Source: Candidatus Fermentibacterota bacterium (GTDB lineage: Bacteria > Fermentibacterota > Fermentibacteria > Fermentibacterales > JCC-6). Taken from it: a stretch of DNA of 64,000 nt. Within the stretch, counting starts at the first letter, position 1, and each line of letters starts with the position of its first letter. Of this stretch, positions 34,158 to 42,518 are shown piece by piece. The translations under genes and the position numbers were made by a program. The notes beneath the pieces are model-generated. The model did not search any database. It saw nothing but the letters and a program-made list of their open reading frames with translations, and was not told the DNA's origin. The stretch is taken from NCBI GenBank assembly GCA_014728175.1, contig WJMA01000015.1, forward strand, positions 1 through 64,000. The letters are read 5' to 3'.

Positions 34158-35717
34158 TTGAAAACCGACTTCATAATCGACGCACATCCCGAAGTGACCA
34201 GAATAGCCGTTCTGGAGGATGGTCGGCTCATGGAGCTGATAATCCAGAGGGCCAACGAGACGAGGCTGGTTGGCAACATAAACCTCGGCAGGGTGAACGC
34301 CGTTCTGCCGGGTATGCAGGCGGCGTTCGTGGACATCGGCCTCGAAAGGAGCGCCTTCCTGCACGTGTCCGACGTGAGGACGGGCGTCATCAAGGCGAAA
34401 GAGTTCGCAAAGTCGCTGGTCGAGGGCTCCCCCCTTAACTCCAGCGATACCGATGCTTCCATTGAGAACCTGCTGCACAACGGCCAGGAGGTCCTGGTCC
34501 AGGTAACCAAGGAGCCCATTGGCACCAAGGGAGCCAGAGTCAGCTCCAGGATATCCATAGCCGGGCGCTACGTGGTAAGCATGCCCGGAGACTCTGTTGC
34601 CGGGGTGTCCAGGAAGATAGCCGACCGCAAGGAGAGGGTGCGGATAAGGAGCATCCTCAGGGACATCCGCAGGAACGGGTTCGGCGTGATCGCCAGAACC
34701 GCCGCCATCGGACAGAGCGCCGAGGCGCTCAAGAGCGATTTCCAGAGAATCGTCGAGACCTGGAAGGAGATAGGTCAGACTACCCTCAAAAGCAAGGCTC
34801 CCACCCTGATACACAAGGAAAGGGACGTGGTGACGACGGCGCTGCGGGACCTGGCCACTCCGGACGTGCACACCATAGTCACCAACAGCAAGGAGGTCAG
34901 GAACCGCGCCACCAAGTACCTGAAGAAGATGGCACCCAAGCTGGCCGGCAAGGTGAAGCTGTACAAGGGCAAGACTCCCATCTTCGACCATTACGACCTG
35001 GAGGGGGAGATCACGCAGATCATGGCCCGCGAGGTTCCCCTGAAGAGCGGGGGCTCCGTGGTGATAGAGCATACCGAGGCCCTGGTGGCCATAGACGTCA
35101 ACACGAAGCGCTACGTCGGGAAGCGCGATCAGGACAGCACCATATTCAAAACCAACATGGAGGCCGCCAAGGAGGTGGCCAGGCAGCTCCGGCTCCGGGA
35201 CATGGGGGGAATAATCGTTATCGACTTCATAGACATGGAGAACCAGCGGCATAAGGAGAAGCTTCTCAATACCCTGAGAAGCGAGCTGGGCAGGGATCGA
35301 TCCCCGACCAAGACCTGCCAGGTCAGCCCTCTGGGTCTGGTGGAGATGACCAGGAAGAGGGTGCGGCCCAGCCTGATGCAGTCCATGTCCGAGCCCTGCA
35401 GCAATTGCAGAGGCAGCGGGCGGGTACTGTCACCGGCCTCCGCCGCAACCATGTTGGAGAGGTTTCTGGAAAGAGCGTCGATTAAGAAGAAGCACAAGAA
35501 CCTGGTGGTGACGCTCCATCCCCAGCTGTCCACCTACCTCTTGAGCGATGGTATGAGGAAGGTGGGCTACCTGGCCGACATGGACAGGATGAACGTCGAG
35601 TTCAGGGAAGACCCCAAGCTTCGGGTGGACGAGTTCAAAGCCTACTCTCTCGATACTCACGAGGACGTAACCGATCTCTACAGCAGCTGGGACCGTTCCT
35701 CCGGCTCCGGGAGTTGA
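34158..35717 (+). CDS. rng: ribonuclease G/E family endoribonuclease
   Basis: Single-strand-specific endoribonuclease for rRNA maturation and mRNA turnover. The 519-residue length and absence of a long C-terminal scaffold fit RNase G. The N terminus contains an S1 RNA-binding region (GNINLGRVNAVLPGMQAAFVDIG), followed by the catalytic DNase I-like domain with the Mg-binding aspartates D313 (VAIDVNTKR) and D356 (IVIDFIDM), and a Zn-link CSNC near residues 414-417. The start is TTG. It precedes rplU, a common and probably autoregulatory linkage. Confidence 0.95.
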   Translation: MKTDFIIDAHPEVTRIAVLEDGRLMELIIQRANETRLVGNINLGRVNAVLPGMQAAFVDIGLERSAFLHVSDVRTGVIKAKEFAKSLVEGSPLNSSDTDASIENLLHNGQEVLVQVTKEPIGTKGARVSSRISIAGRYVVSMPGDSVAGVSRKIADRKERVRIRSILRDIRRNGFGVIARTAAIGQSAEALKSDFQRIVETWKEIGQTTLKSKAPTLIHKERDVVTTALRDLATPDVHTIVTNSKEVRNRATKYLKKMAPKLAGKVKLYKGKTPIFDHYDLEGEITQIMAREVPLKSGGSVVIEHTEALVAIDVNTKRYVGKRDQDSTIFKTNMEAAKEVARQLRLRDMGGIIVIDFIDMENQRHKEKLLNTLRSELGRDRSPTKTCQVSPLGLVEMTRKRVRPSLMQSMSEPCSNCRGSGRVLSPASAATMLERFLERASIKKKHKNLVVTLHPQLSTYLLSDGMRKVGYLADMDRMNVEFREDPKLRVDEFKAYSLDTHEDVTDLYSSWDRSSGSGS

Positions 35718-35743
35718 CCGACGCTTGCCTCGGACCTTATAGA
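35714..35743 (+). promoter_or_regulatory. candidate promoter for rplU
   Basis: TTGACC (35714-35719) overlaps the rng stop; TATAGA (35738-35743) follows after 18 bases within TTATAGAAT. rplU starts 37 bases further on. Confidence 0.5.
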
Positions 35744-35779
35744 ATCGGCCACTGTTTCGATGGATCATGGAGGTAGGAC

Positions 35780-36094
35780 GTGTACGCAGTTATAGAGACC
35801 GGCGGGCTCCAGTTCAAAGTGGAGCCCGGAATGGAGCTGACGGTTCCCAGGCTGCAGGCCGAGGAGGGATCGGATTACAGTTTCGACAAGATCCTTCTGC
35901 TATCGTACGATGAAGGTGTCGACGTGGGCACACCCATGGTATCGGGCGCCAAGGTGCTGGCCAACGTCAAGGGCCACGAGAGGGGCCCTAAGATAAAGGT
36001 TTTCAAGCGTAAGCGCAGAAAGGGATACGAAAGAAATGCCGGCCACCGTCAGGAGCTCACCCGGGTTCTGGTGAAGGAGATCCTCAGGGCGTAA
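35780..36094 (+). CDS. rplU: 50S ribosomal protein L21
   Basis: Ribosomal protein L21 binding 23S rRNA. The 104 residues match the family: MYAVIETGGLQFKVEPGMEL at the N terminus, then GAKVLANVKGHERGPKIKVFKRKRRKGYERNAGHRQ, here only cited by its parts, the basic signature KVFKRKRRKGYERNAGHRQ lying at about residues 74-92. The start is GTG with GGAGGT about 5 bases before. Unlike the usual rplU-rpmA pair, the next gene (2 bases on) is folD, so L27 must be encoded elsewhere. Confidence 0.96.
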   Translation: MYAVIETGGLQFKVEPGMELTVPRLQAEEGSDYSFDKILLLSYDEGVDVGTPMVSGAKVLANVKGHERGPKIKVFKRKRRKGYERNAGHRQELTRVLVKEILRA

Positions 36095-36096
36095 AG

Positions 36097-36942
36097 ATGG
36101 GCCATGTACTATCCGGCAAGGAGTTGGCGAAAACCGTCCGCGCGGACGTGAAACGGCGGGTCTCCGAATCCACCTACCGTCCCCCGGGGCTTACCGTGGT
36201 AATGGTGGGCGAGGACCCGGCCAGCGAGGTGTACATCTCCTACAAGCAAAAAGCCTGCCGGAAGGTCGGAATCGAAAGCGAGGTGAAGAGGTTCTCCGCC
36301 GACGTGGACCAGAGCGAGGTGTTGGCCGAGATCGACCGGCTGAACACGGACGACGATATCGACGGAATTCTGGTTCAACTTCCCCTGCCCAACCACCTGA
36401 GTGAGTCTACCGTTGCCGCCAGGGTGTCTCCCGGAAAGGACGTGGACGGTCTGCATCCGGTGAACGTCGGACGCCTGTGGCGGGGAGAGAGCGGGCTGTT
36501 TCCCTGTACTCCCACCGGGATCGTGGAGCTCCTCAGGCACTACGGGGTGGCTATGGACGGCGCGCTGGCGGTGATAGTGGGCAGAAGCAACATAGTTGGC
36601 AAACCATTGGCGGCATTGCTTCTGCGGGAAAACGCCACCGTGGTTATAACCCATTCCCATACCTCCGACCTGCCCGGTCTCACCAGCTCTGCGGACGTAC
36701 TGGTCGCCGCAGCCGGATCCCCCGGCATGATAGGGCCCGATCACGTAAAGCCCGGATCGACGGTCATAGACGTGGGCATTTCTCGAACGGAGGAGGGCCT
36801 GAAAGGGGACGTGGACTTCGATTCGGTAATCGATGTGTCTGGAGGGGTTACTCCCGTTCCCGGAGGGGTCGGACCTCTGACCATTGCCTTCCTGCTTCGG
36901 AACACCGTACAGGCCTGGATGGAGCATACCACCGGCCGTTAG
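36097..36942 (+). CDS. folD: methylenetetrahydrofolate dehydrogenase/cyclohydrolase
   Basis: Bifunctional enzyme interconverting 5,10-methylene-, methenyl- and 10-formyl-THF, which feed purine synthesis encoded nearby. The 281 residues carry YISYKQKACRKVGIE (with the catalytic Tyr and Lys), the loop ILVQLPLPNHL, KDVDGLHP, and the NADP-binding GRSNIVGKPLAALLL. The ATG is 2 bases after the rplU stop. Confidence 0.97.
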   Translation: MGHVLSGKELAKTVRADVKRRVSESTYRPPGLTVVMVGEDPASEVYISYKQKACRKVGIESEVKRFSADVDQSEVLAEIDRLNTDDDIDGILVQLPLPNHLSESTVAARVSPGKDVDGLHPVNVGRLWRGESGLFPCTPTGIVELLRHYGVAMDGALAVIVGRSNIVGKPLAALLLRENATVVITHSHTSDLPGLTSSADVLVAAAGSPGMIGPDHVKPGSTVIDVGISRTEEGLKGDVDFDSVIDVSGGVTPVPGGVGPLTIAFLLRNTVQAWMEHTTGR

Positions 36943-36972
36943 CCCCGAAGAGCCCGGTTGATCCTTGAGTAC

Positions 36973-37002
36973 TTGACATCGAGCCCATGGGTCTGCTAGA
37001 GA
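36973..37002 (+). promoter_or_regulatory. candidate promoter upstream of the DUF948-like gene
   Basis: TTGACA (36973-36978), 18-base spacer, TAGAGA (36997-37002; 3 of 6 bases match). Its position is compatible with translation starting at 37077, not at the ATG at 36987. Confidence 0.35.
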
Positions 37003-37076
37003 AGATTCTGGAAGATGTTGACTCGAGCATTCGAGCGCTTCAGGCTTTTGTAGGCTCTATCGAAGGGGAGGTTTCT

Positions 37077-37439
37077 GTGAGCCCGACTGCCGTAATCCTG
37101 TTGATCGGAGTGGTAGGATTCTGGGTCCTTCTGCTCGCCGTCGTTCTGCTCGCCTTGAGGATCTCTCGCGCCCTAACCTGCCTGGAGGGCACCCTTACCG
37201 AGCTTCAATACCAGATCGAGGAGATAGGGCCCCGGGCCTCGGCCGCCCTGGAGCAGGCGGAGAAAACGGCCCTGGAGGCCGAGAGAACCACGGCCCAGGC
37301 CAGAATGCTGGTCAAGGGTCTCGCCCGGAGCACGGGAAAGACCCCCCTTCACAACCTGCTGAAGGCTGTACCGGTCGTCGTATCGGGTTTCAAGGTCGTG
37401 AAATCCATGGTGCAGAAGAAAAAGAGAGGGGAGCCATGA
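37077..37439 (+). CDS. small membrane protein, DUF948-like
   Basis: A 120-residue protein with a single N-terminal transmembrane helix (AVILLIGVVGFWVLLLAVVLL), then a coiled-coil/heptad region (LEGTLTELQYQIEEIGPRAS, EQAEKTALEAERTTAQA), a layout seen in DUF948 and YtxH-like general-stress proteins. GTG at 37077 is preferred: GGGGAGGT is 5-6 bases upstream and the helix then begins the protein. An ATG at 36987 in the same frame would add 30 amphipathic residues but has no ribosome site. The stop overlaps the next start (ATGA). Confidence 0.65.
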   Translation: MSPTAVILLIGVVGFWVLLLAVVLLALRISRALTCLEGTLTELQYQIEEIGPRASAALEQAEKTALEAERTTAQARMLVKGLARSTGKTPLHNLLKAVPVVVSGFKVVKSMVQKKKRGEP

Positions 37440-38392
37440 GGGCGGCAACCCGGCTCCTTACACTGCTTCTGGCCGCTTTAATGGGCCTGGGATGCAGGGG
37501 CCCGGCCGAAGGCCCGGTGAAGGGCGTCCTGGTGGTTTATCCGCAAGAGCTGGAGGAAGAGGTCGACGAGGCCCTAGGTGAGTTGCAGATATACCTGACC
37601 ACCGTGGACAGGGAGCCGGTATTCAACTTCTCCTCCGCGCGTCTCCAGGATTTCGAAGGATCCCTGAGGCTGCGCAGGACCATCCTGTTCCTAACCGAGA
37701 AGGCCTCCCAGATTCCCGGCGAGCTGGCTTCTGCGGATGGCGTTTACAGGGCCAGGGACGTCTGGGCCAGCAACCAGTTGGTCTACGGGGCGGTCCTTCC
37801 CGACGTAACCAATATGGACGCTCTGTCGGACAGCCTGCTGAAAGCTTACAACCTTCACATGCGCGACTTCATATACGGCAGTTTTGTGGTCACACAGATG
37901 AGCAGCCCGGAGAGGATAGACTCGCTCCGGGAGCTGGGATTCACCATCGATGTGCCCAAATCGTACTCCACCGAGGTCTGGAGACCCGAGGAAGGTTTCG
38001 TCCAGTACCAGCGTTTCGATTCGGAGAACTGTGCGCTGATGCTCAGCATCCGCTGGAAGCCGGCCGAAGACGGAATCGGATCCGGCGAGGAGGCCATGCA
38101 ATGGCGGGAGGCAGTGGCCAGGCGCTTCTTCCATGATGCCCAGGAAGACTCCGTCGACAGGGCGAAGACCACCGCCAGCCCCATGGTCCTGGATGGCGCC
38201 GAAGGCCTGGAGCTCCTCGGTATCTGGCGCAATCCCGAGCATCTGAACGCTGGAGCCTTCACCTCCTACTTGCTTCGGCACGGAGACCGGAAATACCTGA
38301 TCGATTTCGAGGTCTACTACCCCGAGGGCCAGAAAGAGCCATATATTCGTGAAGGTTGGACGATAATGAACACATTTGTCCCTGGAAGTTGA
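37436..38392 (+). CDS. DUF4837-like lipoprotein
   Basis: A 318-residue predicted lipoprotein; the signal ends ALMGLGCRGP with a lipobox Cys. The body follows the pattern of the DUF4837 family of Bacteroidetes-type lipoproteins: an early VLVVYPQELEEEVDEAL segment, VFNFSSARLQDF, ELGFTIDVPKSYS, and near the C terminus LELLGIWRNPEHLNAGAFTS with DFEVYYPEGQKEPYIREG. Function is unknown. Start overlaps the upstream stop by 4 bases; the next gene starts 1 base after its stop. The family call rests on remembered pattern and should be treated as moderate. Confidence 0.7.
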   Translation: MRAATRLLTLLLAALMGLGCRGPAEGPVKGVLVVYPQELEEEVDEALGELQIYLTTVDREPVFNFSSARLQDFEGSLRLRRTILFLTEKASQIPGELASADGVYRARDVWASNQLVYGAVLPDVTNMDALSDSLLKAYNLHMRDFIYGSFVVTQMSSPERIDSLRELGFTIDVPKSYSTEVWRPEEGFVQYQRFDSENCALMLSIRWKPAEDGIGSGEEAMQWREAVARRFFHDAQEDSVDRAKTTASPMVLDGAEGLELLGIWRNPEHLNAGAFTSYLLRHGDRKYLIDFEVYYPEGQKEPYIREGWTIMNTFVPGS

Positions 38393-38393
38393 C

Positions 38394-39257
38394 ATGAACG
38401 AGGACTTTTCAGCGGAGATCCAGGAGCTTTACGAAAGGTGGATAAGCGCCCCTTCCGCGGCGGTCTGTACTCGCCTGGCCGACAGGTTGCGGGTCTCGGG
38501 CAAGAGCGATGAAGCGATCGACGTCGCCAAGCAGGGCCTGGAGGAGTGGCCCGATAACGTCGCCCTGCAGGTAGTGATGGGTAGATGCCTGCTGGAGGGA
38601 GTCAACGTCGAGGAGGCCGAGAAGATCTTTCTGAAGGTGCGCAAGAAGGATCCCTTCAACCTGGTCGCCCTGAAAGGGCTGTCCACGATAGCAATGGATC
38701 AGGAGAAGTACTCCGAGGCCGAGAGCCTGTTGGAGGAGTATCTCTTCGAGAACCCTACGGACGAAGAGGCCGAGAACATGCTGGAGCAGGCCAAGTTCAA
38801 GAGCAAGGCCACTCCGGTCAAGGAATCGACCGAGGAGCCGCCTTCGGAAGAGCCCCCACCCCCTTCGGAAGAGGAATCGACCGCCGGGTCCGAGGACGGC
38901 TCGGAGCAGGCTGTCGCTGAGGAGGAAGAAGCTTCGGCCGATACCTCGGAAGCGGCTGCCGCCGAAGAGGGTTTCCCCCAGACCCACAGGATGAAGAGCG
39001 TCCTGGAGCAGCAGGAGCCTTCGGAGACCGAGACCCGGGAGGTGGAAGAGGAGGAGGAGGAAGAGGAAGAGGCCCCGGAGACGGAGCGGGAGCAGCCTCT
39101 GCCCGAGCCACCCAAGACGCAACCCCCCGAAGCCTCCACGGAGGAGAGACGGGTTGTATCGGAGCCCAGGAGGGAGCCCAGGAGCCTTCTGGACCTCTTC
39201 ACCGAGGAGGAGAGAGCGGAGCTGGGATTGGAGCCCTACGGAAGCACCGAGGAATGA
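38394..39257 (+). CDS. TPR protein with acidic disordered tail
   Basis: A 287-residue soluble protein. Residues ~1-140 are TPR repeats (YERWISAPSAAVCTRLADRL, WPDNVALQVVMGRCLLEG, KKDPFNLVALKGLSTIAM, ENPTDEEAENMLEQ); residues ~145-265 are a Glu/Ser/Pro-rich disordered segment, and the last ~25 are a short helix (SLLDLFTEEERAELGL). I chose the ATG at 38394, one base after the previous stop, instead of an upstream TTG at 38376. The stop overlaps the aroQ ATG by 4 bases. Its composition resembles the acidic linker of the protein at 5181. Role unknown. Confidence 0.75.
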   Translation: MNEDFSAEIQELYERWISAPSAAVCTRLADRLRVSGKSDEAIDVAKQGLEEWPDNVALQVVMGRCLLEGVNVEEAEKIFLKVRKKDPFNLVALKGLSTIAMDQEKYSEAESLLEEYLFENPTDEEAENMLEQAKFKSKATPVKESTEEPPSEEPPPPSEEESTAGSEDGSEQAVAEEEEASADTSEAAAAEEGFPQTHRMKSVLEQQEPSETETREVEEEEEEEEEAPETEREQPLPEPPKTQPPEASTEERRVVSEPRREPRSLLDLFTEEERAELGLEPYGSTEE

Positions 39258-39700
39258 CGGAACTCCCTCTGGTCCGGGTGATCAACGGTCCCAACCTCGG
39301 AAGGCTCGGAGAACGGGAGCCCGAGGTCTATGGCAAGGCCAGCTCCGAATACCTCAAGACGGAGCTGGAGAAGGCCGCCGAGGCACTTCGTCTTAGGGTC
39401 GAGTTGAGCCAGCACGACGCGGAGGGTGAGATGGTCAGCTCCATCTGGGAAGCCTCCGACAGTGCCATCGGCCTGGTTGTAAACCCGGCCGGCTACTCAC
39501 ACTATTCGGTCGCCGTACTGGACGCCATGAAGAGCTTCCCCGGAACGATCGTCGAGGTCCATATTTCTCAGGTACTGGCTCGGGAGCGGTTCAGAGCGAA
39601 CCTGCTGACGGCGACCGCGGCAGATACGGTCATTATCGGCGCGGGCGTACATGGTTACGTTCTTGCTCTGCGATACATATCCAGCAATATCCGCCCCTGA
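39254..39700 (+). CDS. aroQ: type II 3-dehydroquinate dehydratase
   Basis: Third step of the shikimate pathway (3-dehydroquinate to 3-dehydroshikimate). The 148 residues match the dodecameric type II family: INGPNLGRLGEREPEVYG (with the catalytic Arg and Tyr), NPAGYSHYSVAV, EVHISQVLARERFR (with the catalytic His and second Arg), and GAGVHGYVLAL. HYS replaces the usual HTS, a mild variation. It overlaps the upstream gene by 4 bases and precedes efp, a common arrangement. Confidence 0.94.
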   Translation: MTELPLVRVINGPNLGRLGEREPEVYGKASSEYLKTELEKAAEALRLRVELSQHDAEGEMVSSIWEASDSAIGLVVNPAGYSHYSVAVLDAMKSFPGTIVEVHISQVLARERFRANLLTATAADTVIIGAGVHGYVLALRYISSNIRP

Positions 39701-39742
39701 GAGCCTCCAGGGCATTTTCCGTAGACTGCAGGGAGCGACGGA

Positions 39743-40306
39743 ATGACCACCAGCAACGATTTCCGTAAGGGCATGATAATCGAGTACGACGGCGATCTGT
39801 ACGAGATCGTCGATTTTCTGCACGTGAAGCCCGGGAAGGGATCGGCCTTCGTAAGATCCAAGTTGAAGGGCGTGTTCTCCGGGAAGGTAATTAACAAGAA
39901 CTGGAGGGCGGGAGAGAAGGTCGAGGAGGTCAGGCTGGAGCGCCGAACCTTCGAGCTTCTGTACCGAAAGCCCGGAGAGTTTGTGGTAATGGATCCCCAG
40001 ACCTTCGAGCAGATAACGCTGTCCGAGGAGACGATGGACGAAGCCGGCAGGTACCTGGTGGACAACTCGGAGCTGATAATCGTATTCCGCGGGGAAAGGC
40101 CGGTCATGGTCGAGCCGCCCATGTTCGTAGAGCTGGAGGTCAGGCAGACCGAACCCGGGGTGAAGGGCGATACCGCTTCCGGGGGGTCCAAACCCGCGGT
40201 GATGGAGACCGGCCTGGAGGTCCAGGTGCCGCTCTTCGTCAGGGAGGGCGATAGGGTAAAGATAGATACCCGGACCGACAGCTACATAGAAAGGGCTTCC
40301 TCCTGA
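39743..40306 (+). CDS. efp: elongation factor P
   Basis: Relieves ribosome stalling at polyproline; the nearby proteins with Pro-rich linkers (for example 12176-13339) would need it. The 187 residues contain the KOW-like domain with HVKPGKGSAFVR, in which the modifiable lysine is K32, the P/YeiP central domain, and the C-terminal OB domain ending LFVREGDRVKIDTRTDSY. No modification genes (epmA/B or ymfI) are next to it. ATG start. Confidence 0.97.
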   Translation: MTTSNDFRKGMIIEYDGDLYEIVDFLHVKPGKGSAFVRSKLKGVFSGKVINKNWRAGEKVEEVRLERRTFELLYRKPGEFVVMDPQTFEQITLSEETMDEAGRYLVDNSELIIVFRGERPVMVEPPMFVELEVRQTEPGVKGDTASGGSKPAVMETGLEVQVPLFVREGDRVKIDTRTDSYIERASS

Positions 40307-41058
40307 GCGCCGAGCGCCGGATCGTACTCATCCCGACCTACAACGAGGCGCAAAACGTAGGCGATCTCTACGAGTCGATTCGGGAGGTCTGCGATTACTC
40401 GATCCTGTTCGTAGACGACCACTCTCCCGATAACACCGCCGACGAGATCGAGCGGGTCCGAGGCCGCGACAGGAAGGTGCGTTTGCTTCGCAGGCCGGAG
40501 AAGACGGGACTGGGAAGAGCCTACAGGGACGCTTACGCAATGGTTCTCGACGAGGGCGACTGGGACCGGGTCTTCATGATGGACGCGGATCTGTCCCATC
40601 AACCCCGCTACCTGCCCGACATCGACGCGGCTCTCGACGAAAGCGATTTTGTTATTGGCTCGCGTTACCTTCACGGGGTAAGCGTGCTGAACTGGTCGAT
40701 CATCCGTCTGAACCTGAGCCTGGCCGCCAACAGATACATCCGGGCCGTAACCCGTCTACCCGTTGCCGACTGTACCAGCGGCTTCCGGGGCTTCAAGGCG
40801 GAGATACTGCCCCTGTTGGTCTCCAGCCGGGTACGGGCCAGCGGATACGCCTTTCTGGTGGAAACGCTGTACAGGATTTGGCGGGCCGGTTTCTCCATAA
40901 CCGAGGTTCCCATCGTGTTCGTGGAACGGACCAGGGGAAGCTCCAAGGTCTCATGGCAGGTGTTTATGGAATCGCTCCTGACACCCCTCCGGTTGAGAAC
41001 CGGCACCCTGCTGGGCTTTGCCTCCGATCCGGAAAGATCGGCTCAGTACGACGAATAG
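40303..41058 (+). CDS. polyprenol-phosphate mannosyltransferase-like glycosyltransferase (family 2), probable CTG start
   Basis: A DPM1-like GT-A enzyme that moves mannose or another hexose from a nucleotide sugar to polyprenyl phosphate. The family N terminus IVLIPTYNEAQNV begins at about 40321 in this frame, then DDHSPDNTADEI and the DxD motif in MMDADLSHQP, with SGFRGFKAEI downstream; an in-frame ATG at 40477 would delete the nucleotide-binding half. Between the frame's last stop (40252-40254) and the conserved region there is no ATG, GTG or TTG; the CTG at 40303 overlaps the efp stop as CTGA and is the best start. Length 251 residues. It converges on and overlaps dacB by 16 bases. Confidence 0.8.
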   Translation: MSAERRIVLIPTYNEAQNVGDLYESIREVCDYSILFVDDHSPDNTADEIERVRGRDRKVRLLRRPEKTGLGRAYRDAYAMVLDEGDWDRVFMMDADLSHQPRYLPDIDAALDESDFVIGSRYLHGVSVLNWSIIRLNLSLAANRYIRAVTRLPVADCTSGFRGFKAEILPLLVSSRVRASGYAFLVETLYRIWRAGFSITEVPIVFVERTRGSSKVSWQVFMESLLTPLRLRTGTLLGFASDPERSAQYDE

Positions 41059-42455
41059 AGATTCTCCACGAACCTGTCCTGCCACCGTCTGGCCCTGTAA
41101 ACCATTCCCTTGGGGATCTCTATTATGATGGCGACCAGCAGTCTTTTACCGGATTCGGTGACCAGGAGCCCGGCCAGAGCGGAGGTGTCGCCCAGGGTTC
41201 CCGTCTTTCCCCTGAAGGACCCGGGAGGCAGGCTGCCCAGCCTGCCTCCCAGAGTCCCGTCCATCCCGTTTACGGGAAGGGTTGCCAGGAACTCCGGTCC
41301 GAACTCGGTTGATGATGCGCCCTCCTCCAGAACGGCTACCAGATGTCTGGGTGTGAGCCTGTTGAGCCTTGACAGACCCGAACCGTCGGCCAGGGCCAGC
41401 CCCGCGGAGCCGGGAACCATCCGCCCCAGCATCGCTCCGGCCAGATCACAGCCGGCACCCGTACTCGCAGGCTCTCCATGCTCCTCCAGAGCAACCGTGC
41501 GCAGGACCTGCTCGGCGACCATGTTGCGGCTCCATTTGTTCATGCTGGTAAGGATCACGAACATCGGATCGGAGTACATGACCGCTGTTGTAAGCAGGGT
41601 ACCGGCCGGCTCGATATCCCTGCTCATGGGTCGGCTGACATCCAACCCGGCGCGTCGAAGACACTCCCCCAGCCAGGACGCCAGCTCGAAGGGCGCTCCC
41701 GCGAAAGGCTTGTAAAGTATCAGTGAGGTATCCGAGGGTAATCCACCTTCGAGGGTTATGCTCGGCAGACCCGAATCCCATCCCTCTACTTCGACCCTGA
41801 GGGACTCGCTTCCTCCCAGGATCAGACCGGAACGCAGCTGCAGATCGGGAAGTGGGGGATAGGTGAAGATCTTGAGTTCCCCGTCTCTGGTGCCCAGGAT
41901 GATCTCCAGCACGTTGTCGCCTATGCAGAGAGCCTCTATCGGAGGGCAGTACGTACGGTCCCAGTCGGCCCTGTGCCAGCCCAGGCAGTGAGGCTCTTCC
42001 TCGAAGGCGGAGACATCGTAGTAGACCTTCCATACGTCGCGGTGGGGAAGGGCGGCCGCCGTCTCGTAGGCCGCTCTGACCACATCTTCGGCGCTGAGAA
42101 GAGGAGCTCCGGAACCTACCAGGTAGATGCTCTCTTCGAGCGTGTCGACCAGGATCTCAGTTCTGTAGACCCAGGAAGGCCCCAGTGTCCTCATGGCCAG
42201 AAGGGTCGTAACCAGCTTTACCGTGGATGCGGGTCTGAAGTACCGGTCGGGGTCTCTGCTCAGAAGGCATCGGCCGGTGCGTAGGTCTTGAACCAGATAG
42301 CCGCACCGCCAATCCGGCGGCAGTTCGGGTACCACATTGTCCGACCCCATAAGGAGAACCAGAACCAGCAGTGCGATCATGCCGCAAACCCCCCAAAGAT
42401 CCGGCCGCGAGATGGACGGCCGACTGGTGTTGACGATCGGCTGGAAAATATGCAT
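41043..42455 (-). CDS. dacB: D-alanyl-D-alanine carboxypeptidase/endopeptidase (PBP4 family)
   Basis: Penicillin-binding protein of peptidase family S13 acting on peptidoglycan in the periplasm. The 470 residues start MHIFQPIVN with a transmembrane or signal helix (VCGMIALLVLVLLMG). The three active-site motifs are present: SxxK in RPASTVKLV, SxN in WSRNMVAEQ, and KTG in FRGKTGTLGD. The frame continues upstream past the ATG at 42455, but the added residues do not look like protein and would run into the divergent gene at 42519. The 63-base gap to that gene must hold the promoters of both. Confidence 0.93.
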   Translation of the reverse strand: MHIFQPIVNTSRPSISRPDLWGVCGMIALLVLVLLMGSDNVVPELPPDWRCGYLVQDLRTGRCLLSRDPDRYFRPASTVKLVTTLLAMRTLGPSWVYRTEILVDTLEESIYLVGSGAPLLSAEDVVRAAYETAAALPHRDVWKVYYDVSAFEEEPHCLGWHRADWDRTYCPPIEALCIGDNVLEIILGTRDGELKIFTYPPLPDLQLRSGLILGGSESLRVEVEGWDSGLPSITLEGGLPSDTSLILYKPFAGAPFELASWLGECLRRAGLDVSRPMSRDIEPAGTLLTTAVMYSDPMFVILTSMNKWSRNMVAEQVLRTVALEEHGEPASTGAGCDLAGAMLGRMVPGSAGLALADGSGLSRLNRLTPRHLVAVLEEGASSTEFGPEFLATLPVNGMDGTLGGRLGSLPPGSFRGKTGTLGDTSALAGLLVTESGKRLLVAIIIEIPKGMVYRARRWQDRFVENLYSSY

Positions 42456-42518
42456 CTGCTTTCCCTCGGATGCAAATCTCCGGTGTAGAGGAAACCATTC
42501 GCCCCGGGAGGTCCAGGA

